Source: Eucommia ulmoides (taxonomy: Eukaryota; Streptophyta; Magnoliopsida; Garryales; Eucommiaceae). Taken from it: a stretch of 64,000 bases of DNA. The stretch lies in contig CM028329.1 in NCBI GenBank assembly GCA_016647705.1, positions 55,259,231-55,323,230 on the forward strand, written 5' to 3'. Under the pieces are notes generated by a model. That model saw only the letters and a program-made list of their open reading frames with translations. It did not search any database and was not told the DNA's origin. The stretch's first letter is position 1. Each line of letters begins with the position of its first letter. A program made the translations under genes and the position numbers. Shown one piece after another: positions 45,300 to 57,479 of this stretch.

Positions 45300-46430
45300 A
45301 GATGAAACCTCTGAGAGTGTGAGACCCTAGGGGCAGGCGGAATCCCCGATTCGAGTGGAGCCTCAGAAACAGAAAGATAGGGACGAGGAAAGTTTGCATA
45401 TTGTGGAATCCCACACGCGGGGTGATAGGTTGCAAGGGAGCTTAGACGCGGTTGAAAGAATTTTGCAGGCTGCTGCCCGGCTGACGGAGCAGCAAGCGAG
45501 GATTATGGAAAGTCAAAGGGCCCAAAGTGATACTGCCACATCTCAGGCGGTACGACTGAAGAGGTTCAACGAGTTAGACCCTCCGGCTTTCACTGGGACG
45601 GTAGGTCCGGCTGACGCGGAGAATTGGATTAGAGGTGTGGGTCATGTATTCGAGGCGATGGGAATTGTTGACGATAGTCGAGTTTCCCTTGCCACTTTCC
45701 TGCTAAGGGAGGAGGCCGAGCATTGGTGGGAAGAAATGAAAAGGTTGATTTCTGGTTCTGGCGATGAGATCACGTGGGGTCATTTCGTTGCCGTGTTTAA
45801 CGAGAAATATCTTCCTGAGTCTTACCAATTTCAGATGGAGGAAGAATTTATCGTGTTGAAACAGGAAAAGATGACAGTTCAGTAGTACGAAGTCAAATTT
45901 GATTCTTTGTCCCGTTTTGCCCTGATTTGGTAAAGACGGAAGAGGCGAGATGCAGACGTTTCCAGAAGGGACTTCAGTTAGAGATACGCTCCAGGTTGAC
46001 AAGCAAGCAGATTAAGAATTTTGCAGAGTTGGTGAATACGGCAAAGCTAGTGGAGAGGGATGTGCAGGAAGCCGTCGAGAGTCGAGAGCAGTTCAAGAAG
46101 AGCCGATTTGAGTCACCTAGCAGATTTTCGGGTGGCACTTCACGAGGGACGGTATCTCGACCGCCAGTTGCTCGGGCCTCATTGTTTGGCCAATCAGTCA
46201 GAAGCCATGGTCCTCGACAATCATACCCTAGGCAACAACAAAGTGCATCGGAAGCGAGTGTAGGTTCGCAAAGGTATGGAGAAGTCAGCCGGTTACTCAA
46301 ACTAGGGGAAACATATGTTATCAGTGTGGAGCACCGGGTCATTTAGCTAGAGATTGTCCCAGGGGAGGACTGATATGTTTTCACTGTCATGAGCCGGGAC
46401 ACATATCTATGCATTGTCCGAAACTTGCTT
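45300..46430 (+). CDS. Gypsy gag region (fossil)
   Basis: Retrotransposon gag with the blocks LDPPAFTGTVGPADAENWIR, ATFLLREEAEHWWEE and FNEKYLPESYQFQMEEEF. It ends in a pair of CCHC zinc knuckles (CYQCGAPGHLARDC and, after a short spacer, CFHCHEPGHISMHC) that bind the element's RNA. Encodes the capsid/nucleocapsid protein of the element at 42599. Confidence 0.85.
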
Positions 46431-46499
46431 CTACATTTATGCCTCCTACGAGCAGTATGGGTAGTGCGGGCCCTAGCACCGCCCAAGGGCGGGATAGAG

Positions 46500-47005
46500 G
46501 ATCGGCTGGTAGACCTCCAACGCGAGGCCGTGTGTTTGCTACTACACGACAGGATGCTCAGGCTACTCCTGATGTGGTCACAAGTATCATATCTTTATAC
46601 GCTAGAGATGCTCGTGTACTTATTGATCCTAGTTCTACACATTCATTTGTTTCAACAACCTTCATGATGCAAGTAGGCAGATTTTCCATTTCTTTGTCAA
46701 ATCGTATTGTTATTTCTACTCCAGTAAGTGAGTCGGTCTGGATCGATAGTGCGTATAAGGACAGTCCACTTCGGCTTGGTGATAGAGAGTTATTGGCAGA
46801 TCTATTACCCTTGAATATTTACGATTTTGATATAATATTAGGGATGGATTTGCTATCCGGATATCATGCCACGGTGGACTGTTTCAAGAAAGAAGTGATA
46901 TTTCGAATCTTAGGCGAGCCAAAGTTTGTATTTGCTAGAGATAGAAGTATCACTCTTGTCAGTTTAATTTCAGTTCTAGAAGCTAGGAAATTATTGAAGA
47001 AATGA
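46500..47005 (+). CDS. Gypsy aspartic protease region (fossil)
   Basis: Retropepsin-like segment with RVLIDPSSTHSFVS at the usual active-site position and DFDIILGMDLLSGYHATVDC downstream, the ILGMDWL block of Gypsy proteases. It cuts the element's polyprotein and sits between the zinc knuckles and reverse transcriptase. Confidence 0.82.
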
Positions 47006-47056
47006 TGTCAGGGATATCTTGCGCACGTGATTGACACTAGTTAGAGGGAAATTCCG

Positions 47057-48475
47057 GTGGCAGATATTCCAGTAGTCAGGGATTTTTCCAATGTATTTTC
47101 GGAAGAATTGCCAGGGTTGCCCATAGATAGGGAGATGGAATTCACGATTGAGTTGCTTCCAGGCACTACTCCTATATCGATTCCACCTTATCGTATGGAA
47201 CCTACGGAGTTGAAAGAGTTGAAAGTACAGTTGCAAGACTTATTAGACCGTGGGTTTATCAGGCCTAGTGTCTCCTCCTGGGGTGCCCCAGTGCTGCTCG
47301 TGAAGAAGAAGGATGGTACGTTGAGAATGTGTATTGACTATCGATAGCTGAATAGGGTGACGGTTCGGAATAAATATCCATTACCTAGGATTGATGACTT
47401 ATTTGACTAGCTCCAGAAAGCTAAAGTATTTTTCGAGATAGATCTTCGATCGGGGTACCACCAATTGAAAGTCAGAGATAGGGACGTGGCAAAAACGGCA
47501 TTCCGTACGAGATATGGACACTATGAATTTCTGGTTATACCCTTTGGATTGACAAACGCCCCTGCTGCTTTCATGGATTTGATGAACCGTATCTTTCAGC
47601 CTTACCTGGATCAATTTATTATAATATTCATTGATGACATTTTGGTCTATTCCCAAAGTAGGGAAGAGCATGCGAAGCATCTCTGACTCGTATTATAGAT
47701 ATTGCGAGAGAAGCGGTTATATGCGAAATTTAGCAAATGTGAATTCTGGCTAGATCATATAGTATTTTTGGGGCTTGTTATTTCAGGAGAGGGTATCCAG
47801 GTAGACCCAAAGAAAGTTGAAGCTGTTGTCTAGTGGGAAAGATCGAAAAATGTGACGGAAGTTCGAAGCTTTCTAGGATTGGCGGGTTACTATCGACGGT
47901 TTGTGCAAGGATGTTCCGTTATAGCTACCTCGTTGACTCGATTGACCCACAAGGAATCCAAATTTGAGTGGACTGACAAATGTGAGCAAAGTTTCCAGGA
48001 GTTGAAGAATAGATTGATATCGGCACCAATACTGTCCCTCCCGTCAGAGGGATGTGGTTTCGTGATTTATAGCGACGCGTCACACTAAGGGTTGGGATGC
48101 GTTATGATGCAGCAGGGTCACGTGATCGCATATGCATCCCGGCAATTGAAGAACCATGAGCGTAATTACCCGACGTACGATTTGGAGTTGACAGCAATTG
48201 TGTTCGCCCTGAAGATTTGGAGGCACTACCTGTATGGCGAAATATGTGAAATATACACCGACCATCAAAGTCTGACATACTTGTTTATTCAGAAGGAATT
48301 AAATCTGAGGCAGAGGCGTTGGATGGAATTGATCAAGGATTATGATTGCATCATCCACTATCATCTAGGAAAGGCAAATGTTGTAGCAGATGCTTTGAGT
48401 CGAAAATCGGCAGGTTCGGTTGCACACATTCGAGTCGCGCATGCTAATTTGTATGCAGAGTTGAGATCGTTGTGA
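47057..48475 (+). CDS. Gypsy reverse transcriptase and RNase H region (fossil)
   Basis: The reverse transcriptase part shows [58 protein letters not shown] and the catalytic FIDDILVYS. RNase H follows, with [46 protein letters not shown] and the end VADALSRK. Together they copy the element RNA into cDNA. Confidence 0.9.
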
Positions 48476-48505
48476 GTTCAGTTAGCGGTTGGTCAAACGG
48501 CAGTT

Positions 48506-49962
48506 TTGCTTGCAACCTTGACTTTGAGACCGACGTTGATTGACCGCATTACCAAAGCTAAAAAATCAGATATTCAATTGGAGAGGATTCGAGATGAAGT
48601 AAAAAACGGTCACAGAATTGATCATCATATCAGGGAAAGGGACGAAGTTTTGATGTGTGGAAATAGGCTATGTGTGCCTAATGATGTCAATTTAAAAAAA
48701 GATATCTTGGAAGAGGCACATAGCTCCGCGTACGCAATGCATCATGGGAGCACTAAAATGTATTGAGACTTGCGTGAGCATTATTGGTGGATTGGAATGA
48801 AACGGGAGATCGCAGAATTTGTTGCCAGGTGCCTTGTGTGTCAACAAGTAAAGATTGAGCATCAACGTTCGGGTGGATTGCTGCAACCCCTACCTATTCC
48901 AGAGTGAAAGTGGGAGCATATCACGATGGATTTTGTTTCGGGATTACCCTGTACTCAAAAGGGGATAATTCCATCTGGGTGATCGTTGATAGGCTTACCA
49001 AGTCAGCTCATTTCCTAGCTGTAAAGACGACACTCTCTCTTGAAAAGTATGCTCAGCTGTATATCGATGAGATTGTTAGATTGCATGGCGCACCAGTTTC
49101 TATAGTGTCGGATAGAGATCCGAGATTTACTTCGAGGTTCTGGCCGAGTCTCCAAACTGCTTTAGGTACCAAGCTAAAATTTAGCACCGCTTTCCATCCT
49201 CAGACGGCCGGCCAGTTAGAGCGTACGATTCAGACGTTGGAAGATATGTTGAGGGGATGTGTTCTGGAATTTCCTGGAAGTTGGGATGATCACTTGCCAT
49301 TGATGGAATTCGCTTACAACAATAGCTACCACTCGGCAATTGAGATGGCTCCGTATGAGGCATTGTACGGTAGGAGATGCAGAACCCCTGTTTGTTGGAC
49401 TGAGGTAGGTGAACGTAAGTTGTTGATCTTGGACCTAGCCCAACTGACAGCAGACAAAGTAGAAGTGATTCGAGAAAAGTTGAAAATCGCGCAGAGTCGG
49501 CAGAAGAGTTACGCAGACAAGCGTCGGCGGGAGTTAGAATTCGAGGTAGGGGATCATGTGTTCTTGCGTATTTCTCCGTGGAAAGGCATAATGAGATTTG
49601 GAAAGAAATGAAAGTTGAGTCCAAGATACATCGGACCATATGAAATTCTAGAGCGGATTGGCACAACAGCGTATAGACTTGTATTACCACCAGAGTTATC
49701 TCGACTACACGATGTTTTCCATGTATCGATGCTCCGAAAATATGTGCCAGACCCTTCTCATGTGTTAACCTCGCAGCTGATCGAATTGGAAGCTGATTTG
49801 TCCTATGTTGAGGAGCCGGTCCAAATCTTAAGCCGTAAAGATCAAGTATTGCGAACGAGGACGATCCCGTTAGTCAAAGTGTTGTGGCGTAGTCATGCGG
49901 TAGAAGAGGCGACATGGGAGCGAGAGGAAAAAATGAGAAGCAAATACTCGCATTTGTTTGAC
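48506..49962 (+). CDS. Gypsy integrase with C-terminal chromodomain (fossil)
   Basis: The catalytic core shows IWVIVDRLTKSAHFLAVKTT, LHGAPVSIVSDRDPRFTSRF and FHPQTAGQLERTIQTLEDML, then MAPYEALYGRRCRTPVCW. The tail (about 49870-49962) reads LWRSHAVEEATWEREEKMRS, the chromodomain-like end of Del/Tekay chromoviruses, thought to steer insertion to heterochromatin. Confidence 0.9.
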
Positions 49963-49967
49963 TAAGG

Positions 49968-49970
<3 letters not shown>

Positions 49971-50050
<80 letters not shown>
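49971..50050. repeat. (ATA)n followed by (AATA)n microsatellite
   Basis: About 15 ATA units followed by about 8 AATA units, between the end of pol and the purine tract of the element at 42599. The decayed relative has no such tract there. Confidence 0.9.
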
Positions 50051-50051
<1 letters not shown>

Positions 50052-50087
50052 GATTTCGGGACGAAATTTCTTTTAGAGGGGAAGAGT

Positions 50088-50373
50088 TGTAAAACCTAAG
50101 TTGTAGAACGTACGTCATAAATAACCGCATTATAGAACGTTAGAGAATTTTAGGGTAAAAAAATTTTATTGATAAAAACCCAAATTAAAAGTTGAAGGTC
50201 AAATTGGGAATTTAGAAACGCAAAAATTTAAACTTGAGATTTAAATTGGCAATTAGAAATCAAAAGTAAAAAATGTTAGGGGCAAAATTATAAATTTGGA
50301 ACTTTTTAAAATAGAAATATACTAAAATAAGAATCCTAAAGAAAATGAAGGGAGGAAAGTGTAATTTATTTTT

Positions 50374-50433
<60 letters not shown>

Positions 50434-52559
50434 ACCACACGGCAAACCGACGGCAACCCACCGGCCAAGGAGGGATGATCGAGGGGCGACGTGGCAAGCT
50501 CAAAATTGGTTTAAACCACTAATTTCATGCGTTAAAAACCCTCCTACATGCACTGAAGTGAGGAAATCGGGAAAAGAAAGGAAAACTCGAAAAAAAATCT
50601 AGAGAGAGAGGAGGAGGAGGAGGACGTCGGGGCTCCGTGATCGGCGTTCCGCCGGTGAGAAAGCAGACCGTGTATCCCGTGGCTGCATGGGTATGTTCCT
50701 ATGGCCGCTGCTTTGAAAACGATCGTGTGAAATTTTCGGTGGTTTGCTCGGCGGCCGTTGGAGGGGATGAGATCGTCAACGGTGTGATCGATCGTCGTCC
50801 GTCTTCATCGTCTGGTGAGTCTTTATGAGTATTCTTTTTCTCTATTTTCAGTGGGTGATCGGTCGTTGGTCGCCGGCCGACGGAGGTAAAATGGGCAGGG
50901 GTGTGTACTGTTCATCAGGTGGGTTGATGTGGAGGGTCGTCGGAGGCACTGTTGGGTTGCCGGCGGAGTGAGTGTGTGCATGTGGGGACTGTGTGCGTGT
51001 GTTTGTTCAGCTCGCCGGCGACGGCTGCAGACGGTGGCGGTGGTCGGAGCTGTTGCGACGTCCATGTTGACGAGTGTATGTGTGTGTGTGCATGCCAGGT
51101 GTGTGTTGGCCGTTCGCCGTTGGTGTATGGGTTTCGCGTGTGTGTGGGCCGTTCACCGTTCGTGGGTGGTGAGTCGCCGGTAGTGGAAGTTGGTGAGAGA
51201 AGGGCTGTGTCGTGGGCGGCGGGAACCGGAGGAAACAAAAAACATAAAACAAAAGAAAGAAAGAAGAAGGAAAAAGGAAAAAAAAAAAAAAAAAAAAAAA
51301 AAAATTACACCAACAACCCCAAATAAAAATCAAAACGCAATTAGCGGCCGGCGGGTGATTCGGAACAAGGTAATGATTTCGTTGGTTAATATTTTAAGTC
51401 ATTAATTATTATTTCCATCAAATTAAATTATTAGCATTAAATTTTGTAATCGCTACGATAAGTTCGTAACCGCTAATTTTAATAATATCGTACAGTTAAT
51501 ATTAACGTTGAAAAAGGGGGCATAAATAACAAATTTTGTATAATTAATTTGGGGAATAAGAAATATGGAATTTAAGGTCTGCATTGTATGTTAGGTTATT
51601 TTAAAATAAAATATTAATTTAGACCCTATCATTATTAGGTTCGCAAACGTCAGCATCCCAGTAGGCTTTGGACAGTACAGTTATGGTAGCACAAGAAGTG
51701 AGGTGAGTGTATTGTCTTCTTATCAAACTGTTTTTTATATTTATATAATGACATATGTGTTTACTTATGCTGTACGATTTCATAAATAAGTGGATTATAT
51801 TTCTCCCCGTAAGGGGTGTGGATTATGTTTCTCCCCGTAAGGGGTGTGAATTATATTTCTCCCCAAAAAGGGATGTGGATATTTCGTAGGAAGGCATTCC
51901 TACGAATATTACGATACCGTTGCAACTCCCGATCGTGAGGTTAAAACGATTACTATGGCTAGCCAGTGTGAGTAATGGTGGAGTGGTGGTTTGAGATGTG
52001 ACGTTTATTCGTACTGGGTGATTTATTATTTTATTGAAATGATCAGTAGGATATTTACACTGGATAGTTTTGAAATGAAACTCATGAATATTGCTTTATT
52101 TCCACTACATATATTGTGAAGACTTTTACACGCTATGTGACATCTAGATATTTGTGCTTGATTCATATTTAAATGATGTATTATTTAGACTGTATTTTTT
52201 TTTATATAAAGAATGTTTTACTAAAAGAAGGCAGTACACTCGCAGGCGAAATAGTTATGAGTCGGTCCCCTACTGGCACTGGGTAGAGTCCGTCGGCGAT
52301 TTAGCAAGGGGGAATTTTGGGAGGTGCAGCCTGTGGTGAACCTAGCAGAGGTTCATTGTCATTTTTACCTTTTGCTGTATTTAAAATATCGAGGACGGGT
52401 GTGTCCCTAGTTGAAGAAGCTGTTTTATGACCTGATTTTGTAATTGTATAATTATGAATGCTTTCTGTCGCCTTCTAGTTTTGGTTTGTCGCCCAGGTAA
52501 TGTCGTGTCGATGTCACGCTAGCCCCATGGGTGACGGGCGCCCGGGGTGGGGTGTGACA
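50088..52559 (+). repeat. 3' LTR of the Del/Tekay element
   Basis: Starts TGTAAAACCTAAGTTGTAG and ends GGGGTGTGACA. Its (TA)n run (about 50380-50429) is longer than in the 5' LTR and it has one extra CTCCCCGTAAGGGGTGTG unit near 51810-51850. Confidence 0.92.
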
Positions 52560-52802
52560 GTTGAGCGGGAGAGAGAGGGGTTAAACAAAAAATGAAAAAA
52601 GAAAAAAGAAAAAATTGAAAAAATATAAAATATAAAATGACGATTTTGCCCTCAAAATTATGTTAGTTTGGACAGTTTGTTTTACCAAAAGACTAAATAA
52701 AAATGTGTTAATACATAGAGAGTTTAAAATGAAATGCTCAGATGGAGAGGAACCATTTGTCAATACGTAGAGGGTTTAAAATATATTTTTTCCTAAAATT
52801 TA

Positions 52803-53204
52803 ATATTACGTACAAGTGTGGTGTGGAATTAGTGTGGAATAAGACATAAAATTAATTAATCTTAGTGATAAATAGTTTCTTCTAATTAAGATTGTATTAA
52901 AAAATTAATTTAAATAAAAGTATTTTTAGGTTAACACTCATTTTTACAATATATATTATTATAGGTCTTAATAGACAAAGCCTAAATAATGAAAAACCCA
53001 ATCAATTATTTATGTTTTGGAAAAACCCTAAGATCAACCTCCCTCAACCTCACACACAGCTGGTCATTATGGAACCCTTTAGGTATATTTGGAAACAACC
53101 ATCAAGCTATACAAGGAAATCTCTACCAAATTCATTGATTCAAGTTACGAAAATGGAAGAGTTTTGGGTGATTAATTTTTCTATCCTATTTTTCATTACT
53201 CTAA
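52803..53204. repeat. Continuation of duplication unit 2, then unique AT-rich DNA
   Basis: Blocks GTGTGGTG, AAAATTAATTAATCTTA, CTTCTAATTAAGATTG and AATTTAAATAAAA match 8590-8710 in order. From about 52990 on I see no match and no gene; a frame at 53012-53290 has no recognised motif. Confidence 0.6.
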
Positions 53205-53879
53205 CGACATGTTTGGTTGGACAAAATCGGAGCGAAATGGAGATCATTTTCATTTTGTTGTTTAGTTCTCCACTGGAATCACTTTTGTGATTCAATTGGA
53301 ATGAAAATCAAGTGAATGGGGTTCTATTTGAAATCAGCTGGAATCAAAACAAAAATTACAAAAAAAAATATCGCTGATCCAACTCAATTCAGAAATTAGA
53401 TAACAGAAACAAAAAATTGAGAAGAGAAACAAAAAATCAGAGAACATAAAATTGAGAATAATAATAAAAATTAGAGAATAAAAAATTGAGAACAGAAATT
53501 AGATAACAGAAAATTGAGAACAAAAACAGAAAATTAGAAAACAAAAAATTGAGAACATAAATTGAAAATTGAGAACAAAAATTGAAAATTGAGAACAGAA
53601 ACAGAAATTAAAGAAAAGAGACTGAAAATTGAATGAAATAGTGAAATATAATAAAATGAGGAAAGAAATGGAACAGTGAAATATAATAAAATTTCATTAT
53701 AAGGGCATAATGAGAATTTTATTAAATTTGACTATTCCATTTATTCCCTCATCCTATATCAACCAACAAGTGAATGGAATAGTGATTTCTTTGACAATTC
53801 TATTTCATTTCTTCTTTCATTCCATTACTTTTTTCATTCAATTTCACCATCATTCTATTCCGTCCAATCAAACGAATCG
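53205..53879. mobile_element. Harbinger/Tourist-like MITE with internal minisatellite
   Basis: TAA on both sides (53202-53204 and 53880-53882). Inverted ends read CGACATGTTTGGTTGGAC and CGATTCGTTTGATTGGAC, followed by GGAATGAAA and ATTCCATT-type subterminal repeats. The middle is a purine-rich minisatellite of GAGAACAGAAACAAAAAATT-like units. No transposase. Same design as the MITE at 10422. Confidence 0.72.
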
Positions 53880-53969
53880 TAAATTGCAAAGCAACCAAGT
53901 TTTTTTTTTTTTTTTTTTGTCAAAGCAACCAAGTGGGTAACCCTAGATTAATAAAATCCAGTAAACGAC

Positions 53970-54649
53970 GATGACAACGGCTGTACATTTAACAGCGAAT
54001 TCAAAAGCTAGCTACTGAGACGACAAAAGCTATGGGCGGTGACGACTTAAACTACCGGCGACAACAACAGAATCTAAATAGTGACGACGACAGAAGCTAC
54101 CAGCAGCGACGTGAACGACTCTATTTTTTATAATCAAACAGTTGGTATCGGCACTTCATTGGTAAATGTTGGCTATCTATCTATTATAGCAAAAACATTA
54201 CCTCTTTTCGAAATCAGATAATTCTTTTTCATTTGTTGCGTATGATGAAAATTGGGATAACCCTTCTCACGAGGTGCTCCCATTGTGACAGCTATTGTTC
54301 TGCAACTTTTGTTAGGTTACGAATGGGAGAAAAGATGGGGGTTGGATTAGAACAACACATAGGTGGTTTAATTGCATTAGATGTTTTAAACAGAGCTTGG
54401 TTTCAGGCCATTCTAGATGGTACTACATGGTACCTCATTGGTATGGCCATAGTAGAATTGGTTCAAGTAATTCAAAGCAAGCTACCAATGTATGGGAAGT
54501 GGGGACAGAATTCAAGACATTTCTATATGTATATATATTTAAGGCTCATCCTTAAAACATATAATATTAGAAATGTGGGTACACTTGGATGGATTTTCAA
54601 ATATTTCATGATATGTATTAGGATTAAGGTTGCCTCTTCTTATCGCTGA
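53970..54649 (+). pseudogene. Decayed coding-like segment, product not recognised
   Basis: A frame at 54233-54649 contains GVGLEQHIGGLIALDVLNRA and then GTTWYLIGMAIVELVQVIQS, which read like a real protein with one hydrophobic, possibly membrane-spanning segment. Just upstream another frame reads AYDENWDNPSHEVLPL, and near 53971 there is a short MTTAVHLTANSKASY. The pieces lie in different frames and end in sequence without character, so if this was a host gene it is broken or has unrecognised introns. The short Ser/Thr/Ala-rich start could be an organelle transit peptide, but that is a guess. I do not assign a family. Confidence 0.35.
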
Positions 54650-56273
54650 TGGATTTGTAGATTTCTGGTTAGTTGTTCTCTCTTTTTGAGTAAAATCTAA
54701 CTGATGATTTTGTTTAAGAGCTATTTTGTGCTCTTATTTTTCTCTAAATTTTCTTAATTTTATTGACAATTTTTTTCTCAAAATTTTCACTAGAATTGGT
54801 AGAGGGTCACCCGATCCGGTAGGGTTTTAGATTTAGGCAAGTCAGGTTCTGGTGAAGTAAAAGGAAATTAAAAAGAAATCCAACTGACTCGCTATTGGGT
54901 TGGCTGGGCTGGCGGGTTACACTTACAAACCTAGTTTTAAACCACTCGTCTTTTCACACTTGCACATAATTAATTTTTCAAACGAGGTGCGTCAGAAATG
55001 AGGGGCTAATTGTCTCATTCAGTTTAGAGTTGTGCAATGTCTAGATTTTCTTAACTTCTACTCTTAGTTCTTTCTAGATCTATGTAAAAGTGGTGCACGA
55101 TATGGAGTCTTGATTTAGTAGCTTATGTATAATGAATTCATTTTCTTAATTATCTGGTAGAAATTAAATTTTTCGGTTGATTATATTAGACGTTAGACAT
55201 AATAATGTGGTTTAGATTTAATGATTATGTAACATGAGTTCTTTAAAATTGATAAAATATAGGATGAATAATGTTAAGTAATTGATTCACCTAAAATTAA
55301 TTAATACAAGAATTGAATCTTTAAGATAATTCATACCAATTAAATGGTTAATTAATTTTTTGTAGTAAATATAGCTTGCAACCAAGATTACTTTATTACA
55401 TACCGTATTAGAATTGAAAAAAGTAAAAATTAATAGGACAACCAAAGTATATGTGTACAAAACATAGCCTGAGTTTTTCCATACCATACCTGATTAATTT
55501 TCTACATTTTTTATAATTAAAGAAAAAAACCAATTGAATTGTATAAGCCAACATAATGTCTCTCAAGCGGCAAGATACGCTTGAGTTAAAGTAGTTGAGG
55601 GGTCTCTGCAAAGTTAGAGATACAAGCTTACGGAAAAACACTTGTTGGGAGGGACAGCCACAGAATCCCGAACAAAATTAGTCTCCCGCCTTATATGGGT
55701 GTGGGGACATTCGTGTGTCCACACACAAAAAAATAATTGTATAAGAGTTGTAGAATGATAATTGTCATTGATACAAAAATTATCATACATATACATATAA
55801 AGGGATGGTGAAAATAACAAAAGAAAAATTAATATACAACAATAAAGGACAATAAATGGTTTTTAGTGCCTTTGTCTTTTCTTATATATAAACGCACAAT
55901 AAATTAAAAAAAAACAATTATTTATGGTTGACTAATGTGATTAACATGATTTCTATCTATTAAATTGTTATGTTAGAAAAATAAAAAGAAATTTATAGTT
56001 GCAATTTAATCTTTGTTGATTCGGCATCCTAATACTGAAGTTATATCACAACGATTTGATGTTAATATCATTGGCAAAGAGAAGACGCAACCACTACAAT
56101 TAAGATTAAGCAATGGGTGTTGGGTATTGAAGGATGTTGAAATAGGTGAGAGGGTGGCTGCAAAAATGGTGAGGTTGGGGCCAGGGCTAGTTTCACCATG
56201 TGTGATGATGTTATATATATATATATTGTAAAAGAAAAATAAATAATTTTTATTAAGTGGAAGCAAGCATTAC
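54650..56273. other. AT-rich stretch, no gene seen
   Basis: No supported coding frame on either strand. Short frames are Ile/Phe/Tyr/Lys-rich, as expected by chance in AT-rich DNA. Confidence 0.5.
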
Positions 56274-57305
56274 TGTAACAACTCAATTTCTTAGGGTCGC
56301 CATGCAGTTTTTTTCATCGGAGAATTAAGGCTAAAATCGAATAACCAATATTTCATTTTATAAAAATCCGAATTTTTTTACAACTATGGCGATAATTATA
56401 ATTATCAATTTATTGAGTCGATTTTACAACAGTAAATAGTAAACACAATTATTACAAATCAAATAAAAATTCAAATAAAATTTTTGGAGCAATTTCATTC
56501 TTACCAGCCCTGCAATCAAAATTATGGGGGTGTGAGTCAACACTCAGTAAAATTTTAACCCCTTTAATACGTATATATAATTAATACAACAATTAAACGC
56601 ATAGGCATTTATCACATAATTTTCACATAATCACAATTATTTCATGCAAAACTAACAATTATAATTCAACCACAATAATAACTTAAATCTCACAATAGAG
56701 AGATTAAATACATATATTAAAAAAGTTAAAAATTCTACTTGAAATTTGAACCAAATTATTCTGTTTTCGCTCAAAAAAACATTCCAAATGCATCTCCTGA
56801 ACTTTGCTATTATATATGCTTAACATATATACCCATAGTCTAATTCAAACTCATAGCTCAAATTGCTCCCATAGTCCTCTAACATGTGTAAAGTTTGTCA
56901 AATTCTTTTTGTGTTTGTTTTGAATTATATGGGAAACAAGAAAGTAAAAATGAATATTTTTTTTGGGACACGTGTCCAAGCCTACATATATATTATAGAT
57001 ATATGTGAGGTCGGTTTTGTTTTCCTTCTTCACGGAGGAAACAATTTTGTCCATTTTATTTATTTATTTACACTAATTATCCCTCTTGAAAAAAAAATAA
57101 TAATTAATTATATCATAAAACTTTTAAAATTATATTTTAAACAATACAATAGTCCTAAAAAATTTAAAAGTCAAATTAAAATTAACTTTTAACCCCATAT
57201 AAATTATCAAATATTATTTATACTCTAAATTTGAAAAACAATCCCAAAAATATTAAACTTATATAAAATAATATTTTTAAAATATAAATTTCCCGGGGTA
57301 TTACA
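56274..57305 (-). repeat. 3' LTR of the minus-strand Gypsy derivative
   Basis: Aligns closely with 60862-61800: shared blocks include AATATTTCATTTTATAAAAATCC, CTGCAATxAAAATTATGGGG and TCAACACTCAGTAAAATTT (loose patterns). Confidence 0.82.
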
Positions 57306-57479
57306 ATCTACCCTCTTAAATAAATTTCGTCCTCTAAATTTCGTTCAAAACAATAATAAAATGACCATGTTAATCACATTCGATTTTAGAATAATTGTTT
57401 TCTATGTAGGGTCTCATAACTGAAAATCACCATCAATCCACATTCCACCAAAATTTATACTACGCATCGTCACTTCTGC

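Larger units (their letters stand above)
42599..52559 (+). mobile_element. Del/Tekay chromovirus (Ty3/Gypsy), best-preserved retrotransposon in the window
   Basis: LTRs at 42599-45054 (2456 bp) and 50088-52559 (2472 bp), identical GTTGA target duplications at 42594-42598 and 52560-52564, primer site TGGTATCAGAGC at 45059-45070, and purine tract before 50088. Gag-pol at 45.3-49.96 kb runs gag, protease, reverse transcriptase, RNase H, integrase, chromodomain. It is structurally complete but dead, with roughly ten breaks in its coding region. The LTRs differ by a few percent by eye, which suggests insertion a few million years ago and the youngest age among the elements here. Confidence 0.94.
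42081..52793. mobile_element. Mutator-like non-autonomous element, split by a Gypsy insertion
   Basis: Identical 9-bp duplications TAAAATTTA stand at 42072-42080 and 52794-52802. Inverted ends begin GGAAAAAATACATTTTAAAC and (from the right) GGAAAAAATATATTTTAAAC, with similarity over roughly 150 bases. A 9-bp duplication with ends starting GG is the Mutator pattern. Without the Gypsy element (42599-52564 including one target copy) it is about 0.75 kb and has no transposase. The interior has a CT-rich tract (42296-42420) and a palindrome cluster (42428-42540). Confidence 0.85.
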
